Source of the DNA: Roseburia sp.
GTDB taxonomy: Bacteria > Bacillota > Clostridia > Lachnospirales > Lachnospiraceae
Length of the DNA: 64,000 nucleotides
Direction: 5' to 3'
Assembly: GCA_023667765.1 (NCBI GenBank)
Contig: JAMOZS010000003.1
Coordinates: 57,296-121,295, forward strand
The notes under the pieces are model-generated. The model was not told where the DNA came from and searched no databases. It saw only the letters and a program-made list of their open reading frames with translations. This document shows, in pieces, positions 42,544-51,446 of the stretch. A program made the translations under genes and the position numbers. Position 1 is the stretch's first letter; each line of letters begins with the position of its first letter.

Positions 42544-43473
42544 TTATATTTCCTCTTTTACAAGATAAATTGGGCGATTTTTGACTTCCATATAGGTCTT
42601 AGCCAGATATTGTCCCAAAATACCCGTGCAGAAAAACTGCACTCCGCTGGTCATGAGTATGATACATACCAGCGAGGGCCAGCCGGACACCGGGTCCCCG
42701 AAAATCATCTTTCGCACAATAATAAAGACAATCATAATAAAAGCCACTACACAAAAAAACACTCCTATAAGGGACGCCAGCATTAAGGGCACTGTGGAAA
42801 ATGCAGTAATTCCCTCAAAGGAATACAGCAGAAGCTTCCAGAAATTCCATTTGGTTTCTCCTCTGGCCCTCTCCACATTCTCATATTCCAGCCACTTGGT
42901 CTGAAAGCCTACCCAGCCGAATATTCCCTTGGTAAAGCGGTTGTACTCCCGCATAGACAGAATGGCATTCACCATCTGTCTGGTCATGAGACGATAATCC
43001 CGAGCCCCATCCATAATTTCCGTTTTGGATATTCTCTTCATCAACCTATAAAAACATCTGGCAAAAAAACTTCGCACCGGCGGCTCGCCCTTGCGGCTGA
43101 CACGCCTGGTGGCCACGGAATCATAACCCTGCTCTATATAGGAAAACATCTCCGGCAGAAGTGCAGGCGGATCCTGCAGGTCTACATCCATCAATACTAC
43201 ATAATCCCCCTTAGACTTTTCCAGTCCGGCATACATGGCCGCCTCTTTGCCGAAATTCCGGGAAAAAGAAATCAGATGCACCCGCTTGTCCTGCTGCCGC
43301 AGCTTCTTTACCTCGGCCACGGTGCCGTCCCCTGAGCCGTCGTCAATATAAAGCAGCTCCAGCTCAATTCCCTTTTCTTCAAAAAAAGCGTCGTTTTTTA
43401 TGAATTCGGAATAAAATAACGCTACGCTTTCCTCCTCGTTATAGCAGGGAACAATTACACTCAAAAGGCTCAT
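42544..43473 (-). CDS. polyprenyl-phosphate glycosyltransferase (GtrB/DPM1-like GT2)
   Basis: A 309-residue GT2 enzyme with two C-terminal membrane helices (about residues 228-262 and 268-292). Motifs: LSVIVPCYNEEESVALFY, LLYIDDGSGDGT, SFSRNFGKEAAMYAGL, VLMDVDLQDPP (DXD), and ARGETKWNFWKLL. This is the GtrB/YkcC/CsbB group, which makes undecaprenyl- or dolichyl-phosphate-linked glucose or mannose in the cytoplasm for later use by GT-C enzymes on the outside. Start ATG 43473 has GTGAGGG upstream. The GT-C-like protein at 15996-17867 could be a user (inference). Confidence 0.92.
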   Translation of the reverse strand: MSLLSVIVPCYNEEESVALFYSEFIKNDAFFEEKGIELELLYIDDGSGDGTVAEVKKLRQQDKRVHLISFSRNFGKEAAMYAGLEKSKGDYVVLMDVDLQDPPALLPEMFSYIEQGYDSVATRRVSRKGEPPVRSFFARCFYRLMKRISKTEIMDGARDYRLMTRQMVNAILSMREYNRFTKGIFGWVGFQTKWLEYENVERARGETKWNFWKLLLYSFEGITAFSTVPLMLASLIGVFFCVVAFIMIVFIIVRKMIFGDPVSGWPSLVCIILMTSGVQFFCTGILGQYLAKTYMEVKNRPIYLVKEEI

Positions 43474-43634
43474 ATGCCCTCACCTTCCGCCAGTTATTGA
43501 CATAAATTATTATAATCCGTATTCAGTATACTATTCCCTGTTTCTTTGCGCAAGCAAAATCGGAGGAACCGCTTCGCATTTGTATTTGTACTTGTTGCTA
43601 TTCACGCACATCAAGCTGAAAACTGCTGAATCGG

Positions 43635-44831
43635 TTAGGGCGTGAATTGTAATTTGTATTTTTTTCTTATCGCTAACACACAGACTACCAGCACAATCGG
43701 AAAACCGATTCCTGCAAGCACCCCCGCCTGGAGATTTTCTCCTGCCTTTTGCGACACGCTGCCAATGATTGCAGGGCCCACAGCCCCGCCCAAATCTCCC
43801 GCCAGCGCAAGCAAAGCAAACATTGCCGTACCCCCCGTGGGAAGTATTTTCGATGAGATACTGATAGAACCCGGCCACATAATACCAACTGAAAAGCCGC
43901 ATACCGCGCAGCCAATCAACCCCATGAACGAAATATCAGACAGTCCGGCTAATAAATAGCAGCACAGACAGAGAATCCCGGACACTGTCATAAATAGGGT
44001 TAAATTCACCTTCTCGCCAAATTTTCCATATAGGGTACGGCTGATTGCCATAAATACGGCAAATCCGCACGGCCCTGCAAGGTCTCCCACAGTCTTGGAA
44101 ACATGCAGCGCAGATTCCGCAAATGCCGACGCCCATTGCGCCATGGCAAGTTCAGAGGAACCGGCACATACCATCAGTAACAGGAAGAGCCAGAACATTT
44201 TTGTTTTGAACAACTGCCCCATGGTCATACTTTTACCATCCTCCACCAGGGGTTCCATCGGGCATGTAACAAAGTTAAAAATGTTATACAGGGGGATAAT
44301 TGCCCATATAACCGCCAGCAGCCGCCAGTTCTCTATGCCAAAGAAAGAAAAAAACAAGGTAGTGCCCAGAATAACGCCTGCAGAGCCCCAACAATAAAAC
44401 GAATGGAGCAGGCTCATCATTCCCTCTTTGTTTTCAAAGGGACATGCCTCGATAATCGGACTCCCCAAAACCTCCGTAAGCCCGCTGCCCACGGCATATA
44501 TGATAACACATATCAGAATCCCCGAAAAAGGAGACGGCATCCGGTCAGGCAGTACTGCAAGACCGGCCAGTCCCACTCCGGAGGTAACTTCTGCGGCTAT
44601 AATACAAGGTCTGTAACCGATTTTGTCTACCACTTTGGCACAAAAAAAGTCTATTACCAACTGTGTAAAAAAGAAACAGGTCGATATCAATGCCAATTTA
44701 CTAAAGGGTATTCCGTATGTATGATAAAATGTCAGATACAATAACGGAACAAAATTTGCACAGATAGCCTGCGTTATAAATCCTAAATAACATGCCAATA
44801 ATGTTCTTCTATATTTCCCGGTATTTTCCAT
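43635..44831 (-). CDS. MFS transporter (12 TM)
   Basis: About 398 residues from ATG 44831 (MENTGKYRRTLLACYLG), with GGAGGG upstream. Some 12 hydrophobic helices in two halves are visible; the loop between helices 2 and 3 has FCAKVVDKIGYRPCIIAAE, close to the MFS signature GxLxDrxGrr. Overall it resembles the FucP-type sugar:proton symporters of Clostridia. It is a single-gene unit with its own promoter, with 161 bases before the next gene on the same strand, which show no clear gene. Substrate unknown; a sugar or polyol is the default guess. Confidence 0.82.
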   Translation of the reverse strand: MENTGKYRRTLLACYLGFITQAICANFVPLLYLTFYHTYGIPFSKLALISTCFFFTQLVIDFFCAKVVDKIGYRPCIIAAEVTSGVGLAGLAVLPDRMPSPFSGILICVIIYAVGSGLTEVLGSPIIEACPFENKEGMMSLLHSFYCWGSAGVILGTTLFFSFFGIENWRLLAVIWAIIPLYNIFNFVTCPMEPLVEDGKSMTMGQLFKTKMFWLFLLLMVCAGSSELAMAQWASAFAESALHVSKTVGDLAGPCGFAVFMAISRTLYGKFGEKVNLTLFMTVSGILCLCCYLLAGLSDISFMGLIGCAVCGFSVGIMWPGSISISSKILPTGGTAMFALLALAGDLGGAVGPAIIGSVSQKAGENLQAGVLAGIGFPIVLVVCVLAIRKKYKLQFTP

Positions 44832-44893
44832 TTCCTTTCCCTCCACTATAAAGAGTAAGTATTACATTAGGGCATCCGCCAAAAACTCACATC

Positions 44894-44922
44894 ATTATAT
44901 CATCAAAAATACAAAATTTCAA
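44894..44922 (-). promoter_or_regulatory. promoter of the MFS gene
   Basis: Minus strand TTGAAA (44917-44922), exactly 17 bases, TATAAT (44894-44899): nearly perfect sigma-A promoter, leader about 60 bases. Confidence 0.75.
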
Positions 44923-45136
44923 TTATCCTTCACAATCACTGGGGCGATATTCCTTTTGGTTTGTGATGCTGTTGCTTTCTCCCTGCTGTTCATCATCCTG
45001 CGACAGTCTTTCATAGAGAGCGGTAATCAGCCGCTAATCTTGCCCTAAACCCGGCATGGACTTTTTTTTACTTTTGGTATATACTATATAGGTGATTTTT
45101 TGATACTACTGAAATATTTCCCGAATGGAGACGGTC
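44923..45136. other. divergent intergenic region
   Basis: Together with the MFS leader this forms about 305 bases between divergent genes. Apart from the MFS promoter, a TATACT at about 45080 could be a -10 for the plus-strand gene (with a weak TGGACT 16 bases upstream). No RNA gene or clear riboswitch fold was recognised. Confidence 0.35.
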
Positions 45137-45595
45137 ATGTATTCTTGGCAAGCTTTTTTTAACAACACTGTTTTTATAGCGGCAGTCAGCGGCTGGTTCG
45201 TCGCTCAGATATTAAAAACCGCGATTCATATGTTCTTTACCAAAAAATTTGTAGCGGAACGTCTTGTGGGAAGCGGCGGTATGCCCAGCTCTCACTCCGC
45301 CACTGTCTGTTCCTTATCCACCGCCTCCTATATTCTGTACGGGCCGGGAAGCTTTGAATTTGCGATTTCCCTGATTCTGGCGATTATTGTTATGTATGAT
45401 GCCATGGGCGTTCGCCGGGAAACCGGTATTCAGGCAAAAGTATTAAATGATATGGCCCGCATTTTTGCCGATATGGGACGAAATGAAATCTCTGCTGACG
45501 AGAAGCTGAAGGAATTTGTGGGACATACCCCTTTGCAGGTACTGGTAGGCGCTATTCTCGGCGTCCTTGTGGCCATTGTCATCTGCAGCCTATAA
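45137..45595 (+). CDS. divergent PAP2-family membrane protein (YuiD-like)
   Basis: About 152 residues from ATG 45137 (MYSWQAFFNN), chosen because GGAG lies six bases upstream; ATG 45125 has no ribosome binding site. It has four hydrophobic segments and the YuiD/DUF212 signatures GSGGMPSSHSATVCSL and YDAMGVRRETGIQAKVLN, which resemble the PAP2 phosphatase motifs. Members are thought to be divergent membrane acid phosphatases, possibly acting on prenyl or lipid phosphates; the actual substrate is not established. It is followed by a DUF3048 lipoprotein gene on the same strand. Confidence 0.9.
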   Translation: MYSWQAFFNNTVFIAAVSGWFVAQILKTAIHMFFTKKFVAERLVGSGGMPSSHSATVCSLSTASYILYGPGSFEFAISLILAIIVMYDAMGVRRETGIQAKVLNDMARIFADMGRNEISADEKLKEFVGHTPLQVLVGAILGVLVAIVICSL

Positions 45596-45666
45596 AGCCG
45601 CTCAAAGCTTTACTCAGGATAAATACATGTAGTCCATGGATGGCGGAAAGCGAGGATTACGAATAT

Positions 45667-46818
45667 ATGAAGAAATGGAAAATCTGCCTGATTCTCCTGG
45701 CCTCCGCAGGCGTTATGGCTTCCTGCGGAAAACCCCTGGGATTGCCGGGCAGTCCTGTTATAGTAGACGAGGCCGATATACCCTCAGAAGGCGCTATTGA
45801 CGATGCTGCTTCTGTATCTGCCGATATTCCCCAAAGGATTGTCATTGAGGATGATACCCTTCCTCCGCAGGAAGGTATGGTACGGAGCAGACTGACCAAT
45901 GAATGGGTAGATGCATCTGTCGCAGCTATGCGTCCCATTGCAGTAATGACTCCAAACGAAAGCGCCGCTCAGCCCCAATATAATCTCTCCAAAGCCTCCG
46001 TTATCTACGAGGCAAATGTCGAATGGCAAATGACCAGAATGATGGCCATTTATGAAAATTGGAAGGATATAGACACACTTGGCAATATCCGCAGTCTGCG
46101 CTCCTATTTCGCTTACTGGGCTTTTGAATGGGACGCCTTTATTGTACATTTTGGCGGGCCCTTCTTTATCGACGAGCTGCTTGCCCAACCCACTACTCAG
46201 AATATTAACGGTATTGTTAAGGAGGCGCCCGCTTTCTTCCGCTCCCCCGAAAAAAAGGCGCCCCATAATGCCTACGCGACCGGAGACGGGCTGTATAAAG
46301 CAATCACTGACAAGGATTATGAACCGGCTTATCGGGGCCTGGCGGATGAAGAGCATTTCCGGTTTACCCCTAAGGCGGAGCCGAATACATTGGAACAATA
46401 CGGCACCGGCGCCCGAAATGCTGCTTATATTGACATGACCAGCTGTTATCCTCTGACCAGATGTTACTTTGAGTTTAATGAGGAGGATGGGCTGTATTAC
46501 CGCTACCAATATCTTACGGGCAGCGTGGACGGCCCCCACGTGGATGCGTCCGGCGAACAGCTCTGCTTTAAAAATATACTGGTGCAGAACACCAAGTATG
46601 AGGAACTGGGAGAGGGTTATCTCGCCTTCCAATGCCACGACTCCACCCGAGACGGTTGGTACTTTACCAATGGCAAAGGCATCCATATCAACTGGGAAAA
46701 GACTTCGGACTATGGTGCGACCAGATATTATGATGATAATGGGGATGAAATTACTTTGAATACAGGCAAGACGATGATATGTATTGTAGAAGATGGCGAT
46801 GATTTCACTTTTCGATAA
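45667..46818 (+). CDS. DUF3048 lipoprotein (YerB-like)
   Basis: About 383 residues from ATG 45667 (MKKWKICLILLASAGVMASC), a lipoprotein signal peptide with Cys at residue 20. The mature part has the DUF3048 features RPIAVMTPNESAAQPQYNLS, ASVIYEANVEWQMTRMMAIY, IGNIRSLRSYF-like DTLGNIRSLRSYFAYWA, and a C-terminal DGWYFTNGKGIHINWEK. B. subtilis YerB is of this family; its function is unclear. It would lie on the outer face of the membrane. It follows the YuiD-like gene after 71 bases and shares a bidirectional hairpin terminator with the HPr gene. Confidence 0.9.
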   Translation: MKKWKICLILLASAGVMASCGKPLGLPGSPVIVDEADIPSEGAIDDAASVSADIPQRIVIEDDTLPPQEGMVRSRLTNEWVDASVAAMRPIAVMTPNESAAQPQYNLSKASVIYEANVEWQMTRMMAIYENWKDIDTLGNIRSLRSYFAYWAFEWDAFIVHFGGPFFIDELLAQPTTQNINGIVKEAPAFFRSPEKKAPHNAYATGDGLYKAITDKDYEPAYRGLADEEHFRFTPKAEPNTLEQYGTGARNAAYIDMTSCYPLTRCYFEFNEEDGLYYRYQYLTGSVDGPHVDASGEQLCFKNILVQNTKYEELGEGYLAFQCHDSTRDGWYFTNGKGIHINWEKTSDYGATRYYDDNGDEITLNTGKTMICIVEDGDDFTFR

Positions 46819-46822
46819 CAAC

Positions 46823-46848
46823 AACAAAGCGGACAAGTCCGCTTTGTT
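46823..46848. terminator. bidirectional intrinsic terminator
   Basis: Perfect 12-bp stem AACAAAGCGGAC/GTCCGCTTTGTT with an AA loop, between the convergent DUF3048 and HPr genes; T-rich ends on either strand. Confidence 0.8.
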
Positions 46849-46883
46849 ATACAGAAATTTCAACAGAATTTCCTTTCCCTTTC

Positions 46884-47147
46884 CTATTCCCCCAGTCCGT
46901 TTTCAACTGCGGCCACCAAGGTTTGCAGAGCCGCATCCTCGTCCTCGCCCTCACACGAAAACTCAATTTCGTCTCCGCATTTTACACAGGCACCCAATAC
47001 GCTCAAAACGCTTTTGGCATTAGCTGTATTTTCCCGGAACTTAAATGTAATCAATGATTTAAACTGCATTGCTTCTTTACAGAGAATACCTGCGGGCCTT
47101 AAATGTAATCCGGTGGGATTTTTAATAACTACTTTCTGACTTACCAT
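46884..47147 (-). CDS. ptsH: HPr phosphocarrier protein
   Basis: An 87-residue protein from ATG 47147 with GGAGGGTGA upstream. The PTS histidine His15 lies in NPTGLHLRPAG and the regulatory Ser46 in NAKSVLSVLG, so it has both the enzyme I phosphorylation site and the HPr-kinase site of Firmicutes. It therefore can serve sugar transport and, as HPr-Ser-P, CcpA-type catabolite control. It is a single-gene unit with its own promoter; no enzyme I gene is adjacent. Crh-like proteins lack the histidine, so HPr is the better call. Confidence 0.9.
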   Translation of the reverse strand: MVSQKVVIKNPTGLHLRPAGILCKEAMQFKSLITFKFRENTANAKSVLSVLGACVKCGDEIEFSCEGEDEDAALQTLVAAVENGLGE

Positions 47148-47187
47148 AAGGTCACCCTCCACTTCCTGATACCTGTCTCATATAATA

Positions 47188-47216
47188 ACTATAGCATGTT
47201 TATGCTGTAATCTCAA
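47188..47216 (-). promoter_or_regulatory. promoter of the HPr gene
   Basis: Minus strand TTGAGA (47211-47216), 17 bases, TATAGT (47188-47193). The spacer contains an inverted repeat AGCAT-AAAC-ATGCT that could be an operator. Confidence 0.6.
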
Positions 47217-47268
47217 GCAATTTTCCTCAGATTTCGGACTAAAACTCTGAACGGTCTGTCACGCTGCG

Positions 47269-48552
47269 CTACTCCTCCGAAACTCTCTCGATAAGAACCC
47301 GAACCCTTATTTCGTTATCCTGACTGATACTCTCATTTAGAGTAAACGTAACGGGAATATCATAGGCGCCCTGAGACAACTCCGTTATATTATGCTGGTT
47401 CATCCATGCGGCAATATCGACGCTTCCGTAAATGTTGTTCTGCTGAAGGGGCATAATTCTATCGGCCAGACCGGATATCTTAAGAATATAAGGTTTGTCC
47501 GGCTCATCCAGTTGCGCTGTATAATCCTCCGGCACATTGATTATCGTCAGATTCCCCGGCAGTATCTCCAGCTCTCTCTCTTCTATCGGCTCAATAAAAA
47601 TTGAAACTGTCAGCTTGCTGTTCGCACCGGCATCTACTAATTTAATATTCTCCGGCAGATAACTTCTGAAGTCCAGCGCTTTTGTAACGGTTTCTTCTGC
47701 GTCCGTAATATCCAGGTCCTCCTCCGGAATCACTATCCGGTTTATATTTGAGAGCGCATAGGAACTGCCGGCAATTTTGACAGAGGAAAAGCTGCTTTCT
47801 GTAACTCCCGTGGCGAGATAACCGTCCGCCGGTTCTCCTGACACCTTAAGCTCTATAGGCACTTCCTTCGTTGCCAGCACTTCCACAGACATATGCACAT
47901 TGTCCACATTTTTCGTAATTCTCCTCTGATCCATTTTTACGCCGTTCTTATTATAAAGGTCAAAGCTGATATTTGCAGAAGTATTGGTAGTGGCTCCCGC
48001 TACATCCATCTCTAAATAAGCATAGCTGATTTGGTCAACAATGGATTTGGGCCCGGATACTTCTATCTGGGTCTGGTCCGGTGATGCGCTGGTTACCACA
48101 TAGCCCTCCGCAACCTCGCCCACCGTTGTATAATTTAAGCGAATCCACTTTCTGGTGCGATCCTCCACACTTAACCGCACCATCTCATGATCTCCGGTGA
48201 TACCGTCTATATCTGCATCCTGTACATTCTGTATCCGATAACTGATGGCAATCGTGTTGATATCCGTAAGCTTGCTGATATCCGCTTCCGCTATAATATC
48301 AGAAGAGCGCAGATTACTGATGATGCTTCTGGGCGCCGTTACAGACACTCTCACCGTATCCGTATTATCCAATACCTCATAAACCTTATTTTCATCCTCC
48401 AGAAGCTTTGTGTTCGTCAATCTGACCGAGATATTGCTATAGTATTTCGTATCCAAAGGGTCGCCTATCTCCGCCACCAAAAACCACAGCATACAGGCAA
48501 GCACTACCGAAAGCAGCTTCAGACCCAGATTATGCGTTAATTTCCTTTTCAT
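47269..48552 (-). CDS. cdaR: YbbR-domain regulator of c-di-AMP synthesis
   Basis: A 427-residue protein with one N-terminal membrane helix (LKLLSVVLACMLWFLVAE) and an extracytoplasmic part of four repeated beta-rich YbbR domains, each with the pattern VxVxG...I; examples are KVYEVLDNTDTVRVSVTAP, EGYVVTSASPDQTQIEVSGP and DGYLATGVTESSFSSVKIAG. CdaR binds and adjusts the membrane diadenylate cyclase CdaA. Its start overlaps the cdaA stop by four bases (ATGA), the usual coupling. It is the last gene of a run that begins with recD2. Confidence 0.93.
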   Translation of the reverse strand: MKRKLTHNLGLKLLSVVLACMLWFLVAEIGDPLDTKYYSNISVRLTNTKLLEDENKVYEVLDNTDTVRVSVTAPRSIISNLRSSDIIAEADISKLTDINTIAISYRIQNVQDADIDGITGDHEMVRLSVEDRTRKWIRLNYTTVGEVAEGYVVTSASPDQTQIEVSGPKSIVDQISYAYLEMDVAGATTNTSANISFDLYNKNGVKMDQRRITKNVDNVHMSVEVLATKEVPIELKVSGEPADGYLATGVTESSFSSVKIAGSSYALSNINRIVIPEEDLDITDAEETVTKALDFRSYLPENIKLVDAGANSKLTVSIFIEPIEERELEILPGNLTIINVPEDYTAQLDEPDKPYILKISGLADRIMPLQQNNIYGSVDIAAWMNQHNITELSQGAYDIPVTFTLNESISQDNEIRVRVLIERVSEE

Positions 48553-49421
48553 TTCTTAGTCTTGCTCCTTCCCTTCCAGATACGTTTGCTCTTTTCATTA
48601 TTTTCTGAGCTTTTCAGCAATATCTGCCGCATACAATCCTTCAGCTTTTCCATATCCAGGTTACGGTTCAATTCCCCCTCATAGGCCACACTAATTTTTC
48701 CGGTCTCCTCGGACACTATAATGGTCAAAGAATCCGTTACCTCGGAAATGCCCACGCCGGCCCGGTGTCTGGTTCCCAAATCCTTACTCAGACCCAGATT
48801 GTCGGACAAGGGCAGATAACAGGTGGCTGAAATAATCCTGTTGCCGCTGACAATGACAGCCCCGTCATGCAAAGGCGTATTATGCTCAAAAATATTGATT
48901 AACAGTTGGCTGCTCACCACTCCGTCCACATCAATACCGGTTCTCTCATAATCCTTCAAGGAAACCTTCTGCTCAATGACAATCAGGGCGCCGGTCTTTA
49001 CTCTGCCCATCTCCACACAGGCTCTGGCTATCTCATTGATAGTTCTCTCGGAAATAATGCTCTCCTCCCTGTGTCCACTGTCAAAAAGAAAGACGGACCT
49101 CCACAGGCTTTTATTGCCCAATTCCTCCAGAGCCTTACGCAATTCCGGCTGTAATACGATAATCAGAGCGATGACTGCAAAGCTGATAATATTTTGTGCC
49201 ATCCAGAGAATCGTATCCATATGGACAAAATACGCCAGCACCAAAAATGCGCAAATGACAATAAGACCCTTTAAGAGCGCCCAGGCCCGGGTCTTTTTCA
49301 TCCATACTAAAATATAATACAACAATAAGGTGATGATAAAAATTTCAATTGCATCACCCAAATCCATTTTTGTCCGGCTAAATCTTTTCAGATATTCCTG
49401 CACTTCCTGAAGCCACTGCAT
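48549..49421 (-). CDS. cdaA: diadenylate cyclase CdaA
   Basis: A 290-residue protein with three N-terminal membrane helices (about residues 20-90) and a C-terminal DAC domain. The catalytic motifs are LHDGAVIVSGNRI (DGA) and TRHRAGVGISEV (RHR), both intact. It joins two ATP to c-di-AMP, a second messenger controlling potassium uptake and osmotic and wall balance in Firmicutes. It is followed by cdaR (four-base overlap). In Bacillus the third gene is glmM; here none follows before the HPr gene, while an unknown membrane protein gene lies directly upstream. Confidence 0.95.
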   Translation of the reverse strand: MQWLQEVQEYLKRFSRTKMDLGDAIEIFIITLLLYYILVWMKKTRAWALLKGLIVICAFLVLAYFVHMDTILWMAQNIISFAVIALIIVLQPELRKALEELGNKSLWRSVFLFDSGHREESIISERTINEIARACVEMGRVKTGALIVIEQKVSLKDYERTGIDVDGVVSSQLLINIFEHNTPLHDGAVIVSGNRIISATCYLPLSDNLGLSKDLGTRHRAGVGISEVTDSLTIIVSEETGKISVAYEGELNRNLDMEKLKDCMRQILLKSSENNEKSKRIWKGRSKTKK

Positions 49422-49447
49422 AACACATAATTCCTAACTCATTATTT

Positions 49448-50584
49448 TTAAAACAATTCCTCGAAGTCTCCCGAATCTCCATCCTCTGTTAAATTACTGC
49501 TGTTGATAGTGACGCTGCGGCTGTTGTTTACGCGGTCATTACTGCGGCCGTTATAGGAGCTTTGTCGCCGCTGTGAACCGTATGCCCCCGTTCCCGTGCG
49601 TTCCGTCGTAACGCTTCTGGTTCTGACTGTTGTACGTCCGTTAGCAGGTGCGGAAGGCCGCTGCTGCGTATTGATTTTTTTTACGGTCTTTGTGGGTTCA
49701 GCCACCGTCATTTTGGGAATGGCCTTTACATAATAATAATACTCATCATCCTCAAACTGCACCTTTTCCGTTCTGCTGTAATCCACACAAAAACCGAAGA
49801 ATTCTACGATTTTTCCTACAAGAACAGCCAACACGGAACCCAGAATCGACGCCAGCACCGAAATATGCGTATCATACATCAGGTCTCCTACTAACAGGAT
49901 AACCAGATTCATCATAGCTCCTGCCACCATGGCAATCGTCCAGCAGTAATCAACCGCCATTCTGCGAATTAAATATACCACGACCACAGTAATCGCAAAG
50001 GCGGCAATCATCACAAGCATTGCCTTGTTCTCCAAAAGCCCGTCCACCACCAGACGTATCTTGGCAGTAGCCTCATCCCCCATGGTATTGATGGTAGGCG
50101 CACTGTCAATCACCACGGACAGGAGATAATAAACGACGATACCGCAGGCTACGGATACTGCCGACATCGGCGTCCCGACAAGTCCCATAACCACAGGTAT
50201 CACACAGGGAATTTTCATAATAAACAGCAGCGGAGTCAGCACTACTGCCAGAGAATCCCGAGGATTAAATCTGAAAAACAACAGAAACAGCACCAGATAC
50301 AGACAAAAGCCCACCAGCACTACCTCAATGGAGAGAGCATACATATGCAACAGCGTAAAAAGTGCGGCAAATAAAATCAGGCTGGCACCCGGTAAAAAGG
50401 AACACATCAGGCTGATAATCAGCACAATGGCTATATTGTCCAGCTTTGTCATATAACCCATTTTCCCATTGATAAGGTTCAAAGTCACGAATGCAAGTAA
50501 AAATTTTATAACCGGTAAAATAAATACCGCATTTCTGCTGTATATTTTTTTAATCATTTCTCGAAATTCCAGTAAAGACGTCAT
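49448..50584 (-). CDS. unknown polytopic membrane protein upstream of cdaA
   Basis: About 378 residues from ATG 50584 (MTSLLEFREMIKKIYSR), with GGAGGAAATA upstream. Roughly eight to nine hydrophobic helices occupy residues 18-270, followed by a soluble tail that begins EFFGFCVDYSRTEKVQFEDDEYYYYVKAIPK and continues as a Ser/Thr/Arg/Gln-rich, probably disordered region ending in an acidic DGDSGDFEELF. I do not recognise a named family, though the protein is laid out like a structural or transport membrane protein. It is 26 bases upstream of cdaA, so it may be co-expressed and act with c-di-AMP or wall enzymes (inference). Confidence 0.65.
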   Translation of the reverse strand: MTSLLEFREMIKKIYSRNAVFILPVIKFLLAFVTLNLINGKMGYMTKLDNIAIVLIISLMCSFLPGASLILFAALFTLLHMYALSIEVVLVGFCLYLVLFLLFFRFNPRDSLAVVLTPLLFIMKIPCVIPVVMGLVGTPMSAVSVACGIVVYYLLSVVIDSAPTINTMGDEATAKIRLVVDGLLENKAMLVMIAAFAITVVVVYLIRRMAVDYCWTIAMVAGAMMNLVILLVGDLMYDTHISVLASILGSVLAVLVGKIVEFFGFCVDYSRTEKVQFEDDEYYYYVKAIPKMTVAEPTKTVKKINTQQRPSAPANGRTTVRTRSVTTERTGTGAYGSQRRQSSYNGRSNDRVNNSRSVTINSSNLTEDGDSGDFEELF

Positions 50585-50611
50585 TATTTCCTCCAAGCCA
50601 AAGCTTTCTCT

Positions 50612-51001
50612 TTATTGCTCATGATACAAAGAATTGAGCTTTTTTAAGTTTTGATAATAACATTTCAGGCTTTTTTTCACCTTCGCATAGCGATGGGAGC
50701 AGACCGCATAGGCTATAATCCCATAAGCAACCACAAAAAACACATAGTACATCAATACATTCTGGGCAAAGCTGAACAAATCCATCTTATAAATATCCTG
50801 CATAAATGTCTCAAAATCATAGAAAATATACAGTGCAAAAAGAATCAGAAAAGCTATTGTAGCGCTGCCAACCGCCTTCAGTACCTGTATAGAGATATAA
50901 TCGCTGCGAAAATAGTTGCCGATAGAGATATTTTTTTTGCCTTCCTTTTGCTCATAGGATGCCATCTTTGTCATTAATATAATACGCTCTTCATTTAACA
51001 T
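50612..51001 (-). CDS. small two-helix membrane protein of unknown function
   Basis: A 129-residue protein with a basic N-terminus, two hydrophobic helices (about residues 42-66 and 78-102) and a basic Lys/Tyr-rich C-terminal tail (VKKSLKCYYQNLKKLNSLYHEQ). Start ATG 51001 follows a GGGGG stretch. It lies 27 bases upstream of the polytopic membrane protein gene and 13 bases after the YvyF-like gene, in what looks like one operon. No family recognised. Confidence 0.6.
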   Translation of the reverse strand: MLNEERIILMTKMASYEQKEGKKNISIGNYFRSDYISIQVLKAVGSATIAFLILFALYIFYDFETFMQDIYKMDLFSFAQNVLMYYVFFVVAYGIIAYAVCSHRYAKVKKSLKCYYQNLKKLNSLYHEQ

Positions 51002-51014
51002 ATACAGCCCCCGC

Positions 51015-51428
51015 TTACGACAAAAATCTCATTTTTGCAGATTGGGATTTGTTATCCGGCTTCGGCCTGTCTGGCTTTTTACTCTCAGGCTGATGCATCG
51101 CATTCTTAAGCCCTGACAGCAAATTCGCCTTGCATTTTTCACAGTATTTACCGGATCTGATGGGTGCGCCGCAGCTCTCACAGTCCAGATAAACGGCAGA
51201 ATCCTCCGCCATTTCCAGCCTTTCCTCCCTCAGCCACTGTCTGATTAACGATGTCTCCACATCACATTCCTCAGACACCACATGCATGCTTACACCCGGA
51301 TGTTCCTGAATATAAGTCTTAACTTCCTGAAACTTCGCTTCCAGGCTTTCTCTGCATGCCGGACAAATAATGGGTCCTCTGACATAGTTAAAAATATTCC
51401 CACAGTTTCTGCAGTTTCTGATATCCAT
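51015..51428 (-). CDS. YvyF-like zinc-ribbon flagellar operon protein
   Basis: About 137 residues from ATG 51428 (MDIRNCRNCGNIFNYVRG), with GGAGGGAAAGCC upstream. It has two zinc-ribbon-like Cys pairs at the N-terminus (CRNCGNIF ... CPAC), a helical middle resembling a winged helix (VSEECDVETSLIRQWLREERLE), and a second ribbon (CESCGAPIRSGKYCEKC). This matches the YvyF family (flagellar operon protein of Firmicutes). The direct neighbourhood to comF is the same as in Bacillus, where yvyF lies between comFC and flgM. No flgM follows here. It may be a regulatory protein for flagellar genes (inference). Confidence 0.82.
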   Translation of the reverse strand: MDIRNCRNCGNIFNYVRGPIICPACRESLEAKFQEVKTYIQEHPGVSMHVVSEECDVETSLIRQWLREERLEMAEDSAVYLDCESCGAPIRSGKYCEKCKANLLSGLKNAMHQPESKKPDRPKPDNKSQSAKMRFLS

Positions 51429-51446
51429 GGCTTTCCCTCCTGTCAA

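Noticed and set aside
43474-43634. Possible small gene between the MFS and GT2 genes
   Set aside because: The frame that reaches into this gap is the end of an out-of-frame reading of the MFS gene; no separate start or known peptide was seen. A TATAAT near 43510 may belong to the GT2 promoter but lacks a clear -35.
45784-46863. 359-codon minus-strand open frame opposite the DUF3048 gene
   Set aside because: The plus-strand gene has a lipoprotein signal, family motifs and a terminator; the reverse frame shows no family features.
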